A stretch of DNA of 64,000 bases from Chryseobacterium daecheongense (GTDB lineage Bacteria; Bacteroidota; Bacteroidia; Flavobacteriales; Weeksellaceae). The translations under genes were made by a program, and so were the position numbers. Shown piece after piece: positions 33,572 to 42,469 of the stretch (position 1 is the stretch's first letter; every line of letters starts with the position of its first letter). The stretch spans positions 558,001 to 622,000 of the forward strand of contig NZ_RJTX01000001.1 of NCBI RefSeq assembly GCF_003729955.1, given 5' to 3'. The notes beneath the pieces were generated by a model. The model saw only the letters and a program-made list of their open reading frames with translations, was not told the DNA's origin and made no database searches.

Positions 33572-34347
33572 CACAGAATTTACATATTGTAATTATTGAA
33601 GATGAAGCTGCTACCGCACGAAATCTAGAATATATCCTCAAAGAAATTAATAAGGATGCACAAATTATTATGACACTGCAAAGTATAGCAGAAGCAGTGG
33701 ATTGGTTCACCTCAAATGACAGTGCTTATGATCTCATATTTTCAGATGTAAGGCTTTCTGATGGGTTATCATTTGAAATCTTCCGACAGGTAAACATAAG
33801 AAAACCTGTTATTTTTGTTACCGCATATAATGATTATGCCATCGAGGCTTTTCGGAACAACGGCATTGATTATGTCTTGAAACCTTTTGACGGGGAAGAA
33901 ATACAGCGGACTCTGCTTAAATACAATACGCTTATTGCTTCAGATGTTAAAAATGAACAGACTAAAACAGCAGCCCTGTTGCAGGAACTTAAGTATGCAA
34001 CGAAACAATATAAAAAGTCATTCCTGGTTCATTACTGCGGAAGACTTCTCCCAATAGAAGCGGCTAAGATCAATTGGTTCTACACTGCTAACGAAATAGT
34101 ATATGCACATCTGGCTGATAGCAGGCAGTATGTGGTGGAATTTACACTGGAACAACTGGAACATGAACTGGACCCTGCTCTCTTTTTCAGAGCCAATCGC
34201 CAGTTTATCATTAATAAAAATGCCGTCGATGCCGTGGAATATTTCTTTAATGGGAGATTGCTTGTTAAGATACATCCTTTACCTCAGGAGCAGATACTTG
34301 TCAGTAAAGCAAAAGCCATGCATTTTAGAAAGTGGCTGGATCAATAA
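33568..34347 (+). CDS. LytTR-family response regulator
   Basis: A 259-residue regulator: receiver domain (1-125, Asp60 in LIFSDVRLSDG) and a LytTR DNA-binding domain (~155-259, with FFRANRQFIINKNAV). LytTR proteins bind two direct repeats near -35. Targets probably include the next two genes (Spy-like, hydrolase), which follow on the same strand. Confidence 0.92.
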   Translation: MTQNLHIVIIEDEAATARNLEYILKEINKDAQIIMTLQSIAEAVDWFTSNDSAYDLIFSDVRLSDGLSFEIFRQVNIRKPVIFVTAYNDYAIEAFRNNGIDYVLKPFDGEEIQRTLLKYNTLIASDVKNEQTKTAALLQELKYATKQYKKSFLVHYCGRLLPIEAAKINWFYTANEIVYAHLADSRQYVVEFTLEQLEHELDPALFFRANRQFIINKNAVDAVEYFFNGRLLVKIHPLPQEQILVSKAKAMHFRKWLDQ

Positions 34348-34412
34348 TGAATTTCACCCCGGGATTTAGCAGGTTCACCCTTTTTTATCTTACAGGCAGC
34401 TATGGATATTGC

Positions 34413-34420
34413 TACATTTG
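34413..34420 (+). promoter_or_regulatory. -7 box upstream of the Spy-like gene
   Basis: TACATTTG, perfect TAnnTTTG, 26 bases before the ATG at 34446. No TTG at the right distance, so an activator may help. Confidence 0.4.
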
Positions 34421-34445
34421 TTTCATAAAATTAAAATTTTCAAAG

Positions 34446-34832
34446 ATGCTTTTAAAACAAAAAAAACAATGGCCACTTCTTGTAGCGGCATTTCTGTGCA
34501 TGATATTTACAAATGTATCGGCACAGGCAAAAAAATTAAAGGACAGTACTCCGGAACAGCGTGCAAAGATGCAGACGGAATGGATGAAAACTAAATTAGC
34601 ATTAAATCCGACACAAGTTGAGCAGGTCTCTGCACTTAATCTTCAGTACGCCCAAAAGAATGACCCAATTCTGCAAAGTCACGAAGGTAAACTCTCTAAG
34701 TTCAAAAAACTGAAAGCTTTACAGAAAGAAAAATCTAATGCCCTAAGCCAAATTCTGGATGCAGGACAATATAAAAAATATGAGGAGATGAAAGATCAGA
34801 TGGCTCAAAATATTAAAGACAAAAGAAAATGA
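34446..34832 (+). CDS. Spy/CpxP-like small periplasmic protein
   Basis: A 128-residue exported helical protein. I begin it at ATG 34446, which gives a clean signal peptide (QWPLLVAAFLCMIFTNVSAQ). The longer frame from 34332 overlaps the regulator gene and has no signal. The mature part is charged and helical with the pattern T-P-EQRAK then LALNPTQVEQV, a degenerate LTxxQ motif seen in Spy/CpxP-like chaperones. Its stop overlaps the next start (ATGA). Role inferred: periplasmic stress or heavy metal response under the adjacent LytS/LytTR pair. Confidence 0.7.
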   Translation: MLLKQKKQWPLLVAAFLCMIFTNVSAQAKKLKDSTPEQRAKMQTEWMKTKLALNPTQVEQVSALNLQYAQKNDPILQSHEGKLSKFKKLKALQKEKSNALSQILDAGQYKKYEEMKDQMAQNIKDKRK

Positions 34833-35908
34833 AAAAACTATTGTATCCATGGGTAATGATTATGTTTATTACCGCTTCGGCATGTTCTCAGGACACTAAC
34901 GATAATGACGAAACTGCTTCTCTTCAGTCAAAGCTTGGCAACAGCCTTCAGGGGCCCATACAAAAGCCTGCATCAGGATATGGTGCAGATGGAAACTATG
35001 AAGTGGCGGAAATTGATTTTAATAATCCACAGTACGCAGGAACGCAGATTTCAATTTTCTATCCAAAAGGGATTACTTCTCCCAGACCTACTATATTCTT
35101 TTCACACCCATTTGGCGGTGAGGATAAAGATTACAATATAGAGCTGTATAACTTTATTGCAAAGAAGGGCTATGTTGTGGTATTTGTCCCTTACCGTACT
35201 ATTGATATCAGTGTTGATCACCGTTACCAGACCCTATGGGAAGGCTTCATAAAGGCTGCCACAGATTATCCCAACATTATTGACACTCAGAAAGTAGGCT
35301 TCATGGGGCATTCCTTTGGAGGCGGAGCAAGCATCGACCTTGCCTATAAAGCATTTACGGAAAAAGGCTGGGGACAGAATGCCCGTTTTCTTTTCATAAT
35401 GGCACCATGGTATTCTTTTAACTGGAATAGTTCATTAACCACCCAGCAGCAATTACAAAGCTTTCCAGCCAATACAAAAATGATAATGCAGGTCTATGAT
35501 GAAGATGATGTAAATGATCACAGAATGGCAATCGATATCTTTAAAAACATCAATATTAACAACACTGAAAAAGATTTTATTTATTTTAAATCATCTACTA
35601 TTAATGGATATAATTATGTAACTGATCATGCCATGCCAAGCTCCCGAAAGGTTTTTGATGCATTGGACTATTATGGCGTATACCGTCTTTTGGATGCCAT
35701 GATGGATTACAGTTTCAACGGAAATACCAATGCCAAAAATGTTGCTTTAGGGAATGGTTCCGCTGCGCAAGTCACTATGCCTTCTTACAATGGACAATCA
35801 ATGATCCCATTAGAAGTAACCGATAACCCGTTGCCTAGTTATCCGCAAAGCAAATATCAATTTCAATGTGGAAGCAGCACTAATCCTCGAATTTCCTACT
35901 GTAATTAA
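34829..35908 (+). CDS. Lipoprotein alpha/beta-hydrolase, chlorophyllase/PETase-like
   Basis: A 359-residue lipoprotein (lipobox ITASAC, Cys19) with an alpha/beta-hydrolase fold. The oxyanion region is FFSHPFGGED, the nucleophile elbow GFMGHSFGGGAS, and a late DHAMPSS supplies a possible His. The order resembles chlorophyllase/dienelactone hydrolase-type esterases. Substrate unknown. Surface exposed or periplasmic. It is coupled to the Spy-like gene by a 4-base overlap. Confidence 0.75.
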   Translation: MKKLLYPWVMIMFITASACSQDTNDNDETASLQSKLGNSLQGPIQKPASGYGADGNYEVAEIDFNNPQYAGTQISIFYPKGITSPRPTIFFSHPFGGEDKDYNIELYNFIAKKGYVVVFVPYRTIDISVDHRYQTLWEGFIKAATDYPNIIDTQKVGFMGHSFGGGASIDLAYKAFTEKGWGQNARFLFIMAPWYSFNWNSSLTTQQQLQSFPANTKMIMQVYDEDDVNDHRMAIDIFKNININNTEKDFIYFKSSTINGYNYVTDHAMPSSRKVFDALDYYGVYRLLDAMMDYSFNGNTNAKNVALGNGSAAQVTMPSYNGQSMIPLEVTDNPLPSYPQSKYQFQCGSSTNPRISYCN

Positions 35909-35922
35909 TTAAAAAAGAGAAT

Positions 35923-35971
35923 GATATAACAGAAAAGAACTCGCATAATGCGAGTTCTTTTCTGTTATATC
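35923..35971. terminator. Bidirectional terminator with a perfect 23-bp stem
   Basis: Arm 35923-35945 and its exact complement 35949-35971, loop TAA. It lies between convergent genes ending at 35908 and 35991. Confidence 0.8.
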
Positions 35972-35990
35972 TTTATTTTCCAATTTTACC

Positions 35991-37151
35991 TTATAAAAGA
36001 TCAACCACTGTTTCAATTTCTTCAAGGGTATTGAAATAATGAGGCGACAGACGTATTGCCGCATTGATGTTTTTATGAGTGAAATCTATTAATGCAGAGC
36101 TCTTATTGCTTATGGAAAAATAAACTTTACTTTGGGAAAAGACTTTCTGAATATTCTCAATTTCGTTATCCTTATTACAAAATGTGACAATACTCGCTAA
36201 ATGCTTACCTTCATCCAGGACTTTATATCCCTTAGTATGAAGCCCAGTTCTAAGGGTTTCTGCTAATTTTCTGTTGTAATCTTCTATCTGATCCAATCCT
36301 ATTGTATTGGCATATTTCACAGCCTCCGTCAGTCCCCGTAATGAACTGTAGGAAATTTCCCAATGCTCAAACCTTCTTGCTGTCTGGAAAATTTCATAAT
36401 CATCAAATGCGGTCCAATTCGCTCCTCTCATGTCTAAAAATAACGGAACTAATTTCTGTTCCAAAACTTTGTCGGAAACATACAGAAATCCTGTTCCCCT
36501 TGGCCCCCGCATAAATTTTCTTCCCGTTGCGGTAAGAAAATCACAACCAATTTTCTGAACATCCACCTTCAATTGTCCTACAGATTGGCAGGCATCTACC
36601 AGGTAAAGAATATCATATTTTTTACAAATGGCTCCTACTCCCTCCACATTCTGGATCAGTCCGGAATTGGTGGGAATGTGAGTAACAGCTATTAATTTAG
36701 GATGATGTTTCTTGATTAAAGCTTCTAAATCCTCGAGATCAATTTCATGATCCGAAAGGTTTTTCACTCTTATAACTTCAATATGGAATCTCTTTTGAAG
36801 AGAAATAAAAGCAATCTGATTGGAAATATAATCGTCTATGGTTGTAATGATACAATCTCCTTCTTTAAAAGAAATACTTGATAAAGCTTTTGCATACGCA
36901 TCCGTTGCACTGGTTGCAAAGGCTATATTGGAAGGCTTACCATTTAGCAGCTTTGCTGTTTCTTCATAAAACTGGCTGATTATTTCCTGATTTTTGTTCA
37001 TGATTATATACCCTCCAAACTGTTCTTCTTGTTTGATGTAGTCAACCATCGTATTCACAACAATCTCAGGCATCAATGACGACCCTGCGTTATTTAAAAA
37101 TATTTTATCTGAACAACCTGCTGTTTCCTTTCTTATTAAGTCTATATTCAT
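35991..37151 (-). CDS. Class V aminotransferase-fold PLP enzyme
   Basis: A 386-residue fold-type I PLP enzyme of aminotransferase class V. It opens with FLNNAGSSLMPE, has DACQSVGQL for cofactor contact and the Schiff-base Lys in TATGRKFMRGPRGTGFLYV. The GRKFMRGPRGTGFLY form is found in cysteine lyase-like and isopenicillin N epimerase-like branches, not in IscS/SufS, which have other active-site loops. It has no Cys in the desulfurase position that I can identify. Substrate uncertain. It has no operon partner; the type VI genes next to it are on the same strand but behind a terminator. Confidence 0.8.
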   Translation of the reverse strand: MNIDLIRKETAGCSDKIFLNNAGSSLMPEIVVNTMVDYIKQEEQFGGYIIMNKNQEIISQFYEETAKLLNGKPSNIAFATSATDAYAKALSSISFKEGDCIITTIDDYISNQIAFISLQKRFHIEVIRVKNLSDHEIDLEDLEALIKKHHPKLIAVTHIPTNSGLIQNVEGVGAICKKYDILYLVDACQSVGQLKVDVQKIGCDFLTATGRKFMRGPRGTGFLYVSDKVLEQKLVPLFLDMRGANWTAFDDYEIFQTARRFEHWEISYSSLRGLTEAVKYANTIGLDQIEDYNRKLAETLRTGLHTKGYKVLDEGKHLASIVTFCNKDNEIENIQKVFSQSKVYFSISNKSSALIDFTHKNINAAIRLSPHYFNTLEEIETVVDLL

Positions 37152-37189
37152 TTTTAATAATGATTGGTATTCTTAAAATTTTATTCAAA

Positions 37190-37217
37190 ATAAAAAGTCC
37201 TGAAAATTTTCAGGACT
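37190..37217 (-). terminator. Terminator of the tssG-tssN-tssK operon
   Basis: Perfect 22-base palindrome at 37196-37217 (arms AGTCCTGAAAA/TTTTCAGGACT), followed on the minus strand by TTTTTATTTT. Confidence 0.85.
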
Positions 37218-37229
37218 CATATAATATGG

Positions 37230-38369
37230 TTAATCTAAAACACTCCAGCCTCTTTTCGGATTGGCATTATTGGAAACTTCCTGTTCGTTGACAATAATGT
37301 TTTCTTTTCTCTGTCCGATATAATCCAGCTCACTTAATTTAGAGAAAATGATTTCCAGGCTTCTTAACATCTGCTGAATGTAAAGAAGAGGTTCTCCACA
37401 ATTATGGTGGTCATAGTTCGTTTCCGCCACAATGGATAACTGATTCAGTAAAGTATGCGGTGCGATTTCACTCCATTCCAAGCTGTAATTCAGCATTTCT
37501 TCCAATTCTGCAGGAACCAGAACCTGTGTTGAATTATACAGTCGCAGAGCTAGTTTAGCAAAAGATTCGATCAGAAATACCGGCGGCTGCCATGGAATAA
37601 TATTTCTGAACTGGAAATACATATCGCCAAATGTGTTCACCATCGTATTGCACAGGAATTTAACATTTTGAGCTAATGCTGTGTTTTGGTTTTTATGCGA
37701 TGCCTTCTGAATGATCTTGAAAGCATATTGCTGTAAATTACCGATAGATTTGGCAAAACTATTATAATAATCCAGTAAAGCAGGATGACTCTGAATGGAA
37801 GTACATGGCGGAATAAAAGTAGAGTCCACCTGTGCTATATTTCCTTTTAAATCAACCTTTCCTACTACCAGATAATTTCCACCTGAATAGCTGCTGTTTA
37901 AAGACGTTACAGGTAATAGTTCTATATGATAATTCGGCTGTGCATTCGGATGACGTGGCGGAATTTCTTCAGGATCTATATCTCCAAAAGGTACTTTATC
38001 AAACGGATTTACAGAGATCAGAATATAATACTCTCCGTCTGCCTGATCTTCATTCATCGATTTGGCTAAGGATTTTACGCTCACTCTCCTGTCGTTGAGC
38101 TCGATTCTGTAACCGGCCATCGTAACGGCACTGCAGTGTTTGATTACTAACTGTACATCATTGGTAGCCGTATTGTGAACATCAAAGATCGTTCTGTCCG
38201 TAAATTCGTTGGAAATGGGTAAAAGTCCGTAATTATAAGTATTGATCCCAAGAGAACTGGAATCTCTGATGGTATCAATTAAAAAATTATCCTGATCATT
38301 CAGGTGCCTTTGGGAAACTTTCATCCCATCCACCCAATTGATTGCAAAATGTTTAATAGGCTGTATCAT
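37230..38369 (-). CDS. tssK: Type VI secretion baseplate protein TssK, subtype iii
   Basis: A 379-residue protein similar to TssK of the Bacteroidota type VI system: opening INWVDGMKVSQRHLNDQDN (compare the SPQHFQQQD of proteobacterial TssK), a beta-rich N-terminal shell domain (to ~200) and a helical middle and C-terminal part. TssK connects the baseplate wedge to the membrane complex. It is last of three tss genes. No other core genes follow. Confidence 0.8.
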   Translation of the reverse strand: MIQPIKHFAINWVDGMKVSQRHLNDQDNFLIDTIRDSSSLGINTYNYGLLPISNEFTDRTIFDVHNTATNDVQLVIKHCSAVTMAGYRIELNDRRVSVKSLAKSMNEDQADGEYYILISVNPFDKVPFGDIDPEEIPPRHPNAQPNYHIELLPVTSLNSSYSGGNYLVVGKVDLKGNIAQVDSTFIPPCTSIQSHPALLDYYNSFAKSIGNLQQYAFKIIQKASHKNQNTALAQNVKFLCNTMVNTFGDMYFQFRNIIPWQPPVFLIESFAKLALRLYNSTQVLVPAELEEMLNYSLEWSEIAPHTLLNQLSIVAETNYDHHNCGEPLLYIQQMLRSLEIIFSKLSELDYIGQRKENIIVNEQEVSNNANPKRGWSVLD

Positions 38370-38393
38370 ATTAAATACTTTTAAAATTTGTGA

Positions 38394-39296
38394 TTATGGT
38401 TTTCTTGCAATTCCTTCCTCTTCATGCTGGATCACTCTTTTACAAATCACAACATCATTTTCTGCGATGTCATTAGTAGAGATATCCTGGTCGAAATCAA
38501 TATATTTTCTGAAACTGAAGAACGATTTTTTAGTATAAAAGATCCAGTAATAAGGTTCTTTTTCACGATCCGTAAGGTGAATGATCGAATTGGGATTTTT
38601 ATGGTTATAATCATCTACAACCCTGTAAAACCAATCTCCGAACGTAACCCCTGTCGGAAGCGTTTTAGCTTTGATTCTAAATCTGTTGGCGTCTTCCAGA
38701 TTTTTACTCAATTCAACATTCAATACCATGAGACGGTCAAAATCCACCCCATCAAAGTCAGGAAGCTTTTGCTCCGGAGAATATCTCCATGTTTTATAAA
38801 TATCAAAAGGAATGCTGATAAACTGGATATAACAATAGTAAAATATTCTCGGAACAAGAAATATCAGCATACTCGTAGCTGCCATTACAGGGTATCCTAT
38901 TCCTTTGCTCGTCCATTTGAAAAACAGCACAAAAAGAAATCCTCCGACGACGATGCAGGTAATGGAAAGAATCGTCTCAAATAAAATACTCATCGACAAG
39001 GAATCAATATGCTTCTTAAAATACTTATCCAGTAAGTTCACATGAATAATTCCGAAAATAAGATAAATGATCTGTGCAATAAGATACCAGTAAGGATTGA
39101 ACAGATTTTTGGCAAATCCGAAAAAGCCTGGCAAAGCAAGGCACAACCCGCATAGCAGAACATATATGATAATGACTTTAATTTTAATAGCCGGTTTATT
39201 TCTTCTGATCACTCCTAAAATGATCATCATTATAACTGCTATTAAAGGCATCAAAATATATCTCAAAAAGATCCCTTTTACTGAAGAAACTTCCAT
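38394..39296 (-). CDS. tssN: Type VI secretion membrane protein TssN, subtype iii
   Basis: A 300-residue membrane protein with five predicted helices in the first 165 residues and a cytoplasmic C-terminal domain (about 175-300; VTFGDWFYRVVDDYN). This layout and its position between tssG and tssK fit TssN, one of the proteins specific to the Bacteroidota T6SS that take the place of TssJ/L/M. Assigned by layout and context. Confidence 0.75.
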   Translation of the reverse strand: MEVSSVKGIFLRYILMPLIAVIMMIILGVIRRNKPAIKIKVIIIYVLLCGLCLALPGFFGFAKNLFNPYWYLIAQIIYLIFGIIHVNLLDKYFKKHIDSLSMSILFETILSITCIVVGGFLFVLFFKWTSKGIGYPVMAATSMLIFLVPRIFYYCYIQFISIPFDIYKTWRYSPEQKLPDFDGVDFDRLMVLNVELSKNLEDANRFRIKAKTLPTGVTFGDWFYRVVDDYNHKNPNSIIHLTDREKEPYYWIFYTKKSFFSFRKYIDFDQDISTNDIAENDVVICKRVIQHEEEGIARKP

Positions 39297-39350
39297 CTTA
39301 TAAATTTCAAATTAATATTTTATTGGTGATTGTAAATATAGCAAAATATT

Positions 39351-40292
39351 TTACAGGAAAGTAGAATATCCGAGGCGGTTAGCGTTTCTTACATTATCTT
39401 CCAGCACGAAGGAATATTCTTTTTTCTCGGTGATAAAATTCTCTTCCACATCCACGGTTACCGGAAGAAAATAATCATATAAAGCCTGTAGTATTTTCCT
39501 GAAAGGACTTCCGGGAACATATTGTTTTACATTCTCATAAGGAATCGGACCTATATTCACGACCCAGTTTCTCTCCCCATCCATATGTCTTCCGCTTGGT
39601 ATCAATGTAACTCCCAGTCTCGAATTTCCCAATAACATAGAATCATCATTTTCTTCTATATCATCAATAATATTAGGAGCAAACGTTACTTTCACCGGAA
39701 CCTGGAGAAAAGCGGACAAACACCTTTCAAACCATTCCTTATCTCCCCTGATTTCATGAAAAAAAGGCAAAATATGGATGAAAATATAAGCATTTTGTTT
39801 GTCGAGCATATTGACCAAAGGCCAAAGTTCGCTGATGGTTTCCAGCAAAGTATCGGTATCACTGGAAATATCAAAATCGAACTCCTTAAGCAGACCGCTT
39901 ATTTCCGTGAAAAATATTTCTAGCTCGAATGGGCGGAAAAATTTTCGGGCATCCTCCTCAACTTTCTTTTGCTTGCGGATTTCCCGCACCACGTTTTCCA
40001 CATTTTTTCTGGAAGTCGTAAGAGACGGCGGATGAAACAGACCTTCCGGCAAATAATCATAAATCCCTTCCCGGTAAGTTTCTATCGTAAAAACCTCTTC
40101 ATCAAAGCCCATATAATGGCTTGAAATACTCTTGATATCTTTTAAGTAAGCCCTGTCATTGATTCCTACTCTTTCTATGAAGATATTGCTTACCGCTCTA
40201 TGGTATTTCAGAAGATTCACCGCTACAGCTTCAGCCTTGAAATCTGTCTGTAGCTTATTGTAATGCATGTCTACAATATTATTCTCATACAT
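39351..40292 (-). CDS. tssG: Type VI secretion baseplate protein TssG, subtype iii
   Basis: A 313-residue protein resembling TssG of the Bacteroidota system, part of the TssF-TssG wedge. Seen are ADIS-like start (KLQTDFKAEAVAVNLLKYH), then the late beta region NSRLGVTLIPSGRHMDGERNWVVNIGPIPYENVKQYVPGS (in parts), matching the TssG C-terminal fold. First gene of the three-gene tss operon. It is divergent from the S1/P1 nuclease gene. Confidence 0.75.
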   Translation of the reverse strand: MYENNIVDMHYNKLQTDFKAEAVAVNLLKYHRAVSNIFIERVGINDRAYLKDIKSISSHYMGFDEEVFTIETYREGIYDYLPEGLFHPPSLTTSRKNVENVVREIRKQKKVEEDARKFFRPFELEIFFTEISGLLKEFDFDISSDTDTLLETISELWPLVNMLDKQNAYIFIHILPFFHEIRGDKEWFERCLSAFLQVPVKVTFAPNIIDDIEENDDSMLLGNSRLGVTLIPSGRHMDGERNWVVNIGPIPYENVKQYVPGSPFRKILQALYDYFLPVTVDVEENFITEKKEYSFVLEDNVRNANRLGYSTFL

Positions 40293-40526
40293 AGTGTTCT
40301 GTGATTTGGTGTTTCCTGTGATTATAGACTTGTAAAGATAATATATCTCATATAGTTGAAAAAATATTTTATACGTTAATTTTTCATTAAAAGACTAATT
40401 AATTGAAATAAATAAGAATAAAATACAACTAAGCAATAAATTTACGAAAAATCATGCAGTGAAACTTGATGTAATATTTCTGTAAGAATTTAATTTTATT
40501 TTAATCATAGTTCAGAAAGTCTACCC

Positions 40527-40534
40527 TATCTTTG
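40527..40534 (+). promoter_or_regulatory. -7 box of the S1/P1 nuclease gene
   Basis: TATCTTTG (perfect). It overlaps the in-frame ATG at 40532, so translation from that codon would begin inside the promoter. It thereby supports ATG 40556. No -33 TTG found. Confidence 0.5.
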
Positions 40535-40555
40535 CAGCCTGAAAATGTTATTGAA

Positions 40556-41347
40556 ATGAAAAGTATGTATTCTAAAATTCTGATGTTGATGTTCATTTCC
40601 TCTTCTCTTTATTCATATGCATGGGGATTAACGGGACATCGGATTATTGCTGAAATTGCAGAAAACCATCTTTGTGGAAAAGCCCGAAGAGAGATCAGAA
40701 AAATGATGGGAAAAGAGCGTCTTGCCTATTGGGCCAACTGGCCGGATTTTATTAAATCTGATACTACGGGCGTTTGGAAGCAGGCTTCGGCATGGCATTA
40801 TGTAAATATAGACCCACAAGTCGATTTCAAAGCTTTTGAACAGAACTTAAAAATGCAGGCAGGGCCAAGTTTATATACTCAGATCAACACGTTGTCTTCT
40901 CAAATAAAAGATAAAAATACTTCTGAAAAAGACAGAAAGATCGCATTAATCTTCCTTATCCATATCATGGGAGATCTGGCACAGCCTTTACACGTGGGAA
41001 GAGCTGAAGATTTGGGCGGAAATAAGATTGATGTAACCTATTTCGGGGAAAAAACCAATTTACACTCCGTATGGGATGGAAAGTTAGTGGATTCTCAAAA
41101 ATACAGCTATACGGAATATGCATCGCTTCTGGATATCAAAACCAAAGACGAAGTAAAGCAGATACAATCCGGAACGCTGGAAGACTGGCTATATGATTCA
41201 CACAAAATCGCTAATAAAATTTATGCTCAAACTCCAAATGAATCCAAGCTATCTTATGATTATCAGTATAAGTTCAATGAAACCATGGAAAGACAACTTC
41301 TTTATGGAGGTCTGAGACTGGCTAAAGTGTTGAACGATTTATTTTAA
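40556..41347 (+). CDS. Secreted S1/P1-type zinc nuclease
   Basis: A 263-residue exported nuclease starting at ATG 40556. The signal peptide should be cut after YSYA, leaving Trp23 as the new N terminus. In S1/P1 nucleases this Trp binds zinc with its amino group. Other ligands are seen in WGLTGHR (His28), HYVNID, HIMGDLAQPLHVG and NLHSVWDG, together the three-zinc site of the phospholipase C/P1 fold. It degrades single-stranded DNA and RNA, often to recover phosphate or nucleosides. It lies alone and has its own terminator. Confidence 0.92.
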   Translation: MKSMYSKILMLMFISSSLYSYAWGLTGHRIIAEIAENHLCGKARREIRKMMGKERLAYWANWPDFIKSDTTGVWKQASAWHYVNIDPQVDFKAFEQNLKMQAGPSLYTQINTLSSQIKDKNTSEKDRKIALIFLIHIMGDLAQPLHVGRAEDLGGNKIDVTYFGEKTNLHSVWDGKLVDSQKYSYTEYASLLDIKTKDEVKQIQSGTLEDWLYDSHKIANKIYAQTPNESKLSYDYQYKFNETMERQLLYGGLRLAKVLNDLF

Positions 41348-41371
41348 TACATGATATCATTACTTATATAT

Positions 41372-41397
41372 AAAGCGAAACTTCGGTTTCGCTTTTT
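41372..41397 (+). terminator. Terminator of the S1/P1 nuclease gene
   Basis: AAAGCGAAAC (41372-41381), loop TTCG, GTTTCGCTTT (41386-41395), T run. Confidence 0.9.
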
Positions 41398-41534
41398 TAT
41401 ATGAATAAAAATTCATATTTCTATTGATTATCAGAAAGTTCTATTAAAATTCAAAAATAATTAAAACTGGTGTAACCTTTTTGTATTTTCAAACGTATAA
41501 TATATAGTAAACTCTTTTTTTGAGGATAAAATAA

Positions 41535-42401
41535 ATGAGACAATTAAAAATCACTAAGCAGGTTACCAACAGGGAAACTGCTTCATTAGACAAGTATTTG
41601 CAGGAAATTGGTAAAGTAGAATTGATTACTGCGGATGAAGAAGTAGAATTGGCACAAAGAATCCGAGCTGGCGACAGAGCGGCATTAGAGAAGTTGATCA
41701 AGGCCAACCTTCGTTTCGTAGTTTCCGTTTCTAAACAATACCAAAACCAAGGTCTTTCTTTACCCGATCTTATTAATGAAGGGAACTTAGGACTTATGAA
41801 AGCTGCAAAAAGATATGATGAGACAAGAGGTTTCAAATTTATCTCTTATGCGGTTTGGTGGATTCGTCAGTCGATCTTACAGGCGTTGGCAGAACAGTCG
41901 AGAATTGTAAGATTGCCGTTAAACAAAATTGGTTCAATCAATAAAATTAACAAAGCATACGCTCACCTTGAACAGGAAAATGAAAGACCACCTTCTCCGG
42001 AAGAATTGGCAGAAGTTCTGGATATGAGCGAAGAGGATATCAAAGAATCGATGAAAAACTCCGGTAGACACCTGTCTATGGATGCACCTTTAGTAGAAGG
42101 TGAAGATTCTAACCTTTATGATGTATTACGTTCAGGAGAATCTCCAAGCCCGGATAAAGATTTGATGCTGGAATCTCTGCAGATTGAGATTGAAAGAGCA
42201 TTGAATACGCTGACTCCAAGGGAGGCAGACCTTGTGAGATTGTACTTCGGATTGAACGGAAAACACCCGATGACCTTAGAGGAAATTGGAGAGACTTTCG
42301 ATCTTACAAGAGAGAGAGTTCGTCAGATCAAAGAAAAAGCAATTAAAAGACTAAAACACAATACCAGAAGCAAGATCTTAAAATCTTATTTAGGTAAATA
42401 A
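41535..42401 (+). CDS. rpoD: Primary sigma factor RpoD/SigA
   Basis: A 288-residue sigma-70 factor with regions 1.2 ([28 protein letters not shown]), 2 ([34 protein letters not shown] and the [10 protein letters not shown] part), 3 and 4 ([27 protein letters not shown]). It lacks region 1.1 and the non-conserved insertion, as is usual for the Bacteroidota primary factor, which reads TTG/TAnnTTTG promoters such as those noted in this window. It has its own terminator 20 bases downstream. Confidence 0.95.
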   Translation: MRQLKITKQVTNRETASLDKYLQEIGKVELITADEEVELAQRIRAGDRAALEKLIKANLRFVVSVSKQYQNQGLSLPDLINEGNLGLMKAAKRYDETRGFKFISYAVWWIRQSILQALAEQSRIVRLPLNKIGSINKINKAYAHLEQENERPPSPEELAEVLDMSEEDIKESMKNSGRHLSMDAPLVEGEDSNLYDVLRSGESPSPDKDLMLESLQIEIERALNTLTPREADLVRLYFGLNGKHPMTLEEIGETFDLTRERVRQIKEKAIKRLKHNTRSKILKSYLGK

Positions 42402-42421
42402 TTTTAGTGTAAACAAGTAAT

Positions 42422-42457
42422 AAACGGAGTTTGATTTTTCAGGCTCCGTTTTTTTAT
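42422..42457 (+). terminator. Terminator of rpoD, overlapping the next promoter
   Basis: AAACGGAG (42422-42429) and CTCCGTTT (42444-42451), loop 14 bases, T run. The -33 box of the next promoter lies in the loop. Confidence 0.85.
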
Positions 42458-42462
42458 ATTTG
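42430..42462 (+). promoter_or_regulatory. Promoter inside the rpoD terminator
   Basis: TTTG at 42430-42433, 21 bases, TATATTTG at 42455-42462. The predicted start near 42466 lies 4-10 bases before the ATG at 42470 or 42476. Confidence 0.6.
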
Positions 42463-42469
42463 TAAAATC

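Noticed and set aside
34332..34445. Long N-terminal extension of the Spy-like protein
   Set aside because: Overlaps the regulator gene and the -7 box, and removes the signal peptide from the N terminus.
35923..35971. Long inverted repeat as a miniature transposon
   Set aside because: Only a 3-base loop and no target duplication; its place between convergent genes fits a terminator.
35991..37151. Class V enzyme as IscS/SufS cysteine desulfurase
   Set aside because: No matching active-site Cys loop and no iron-sulfur assembly genes nearby.
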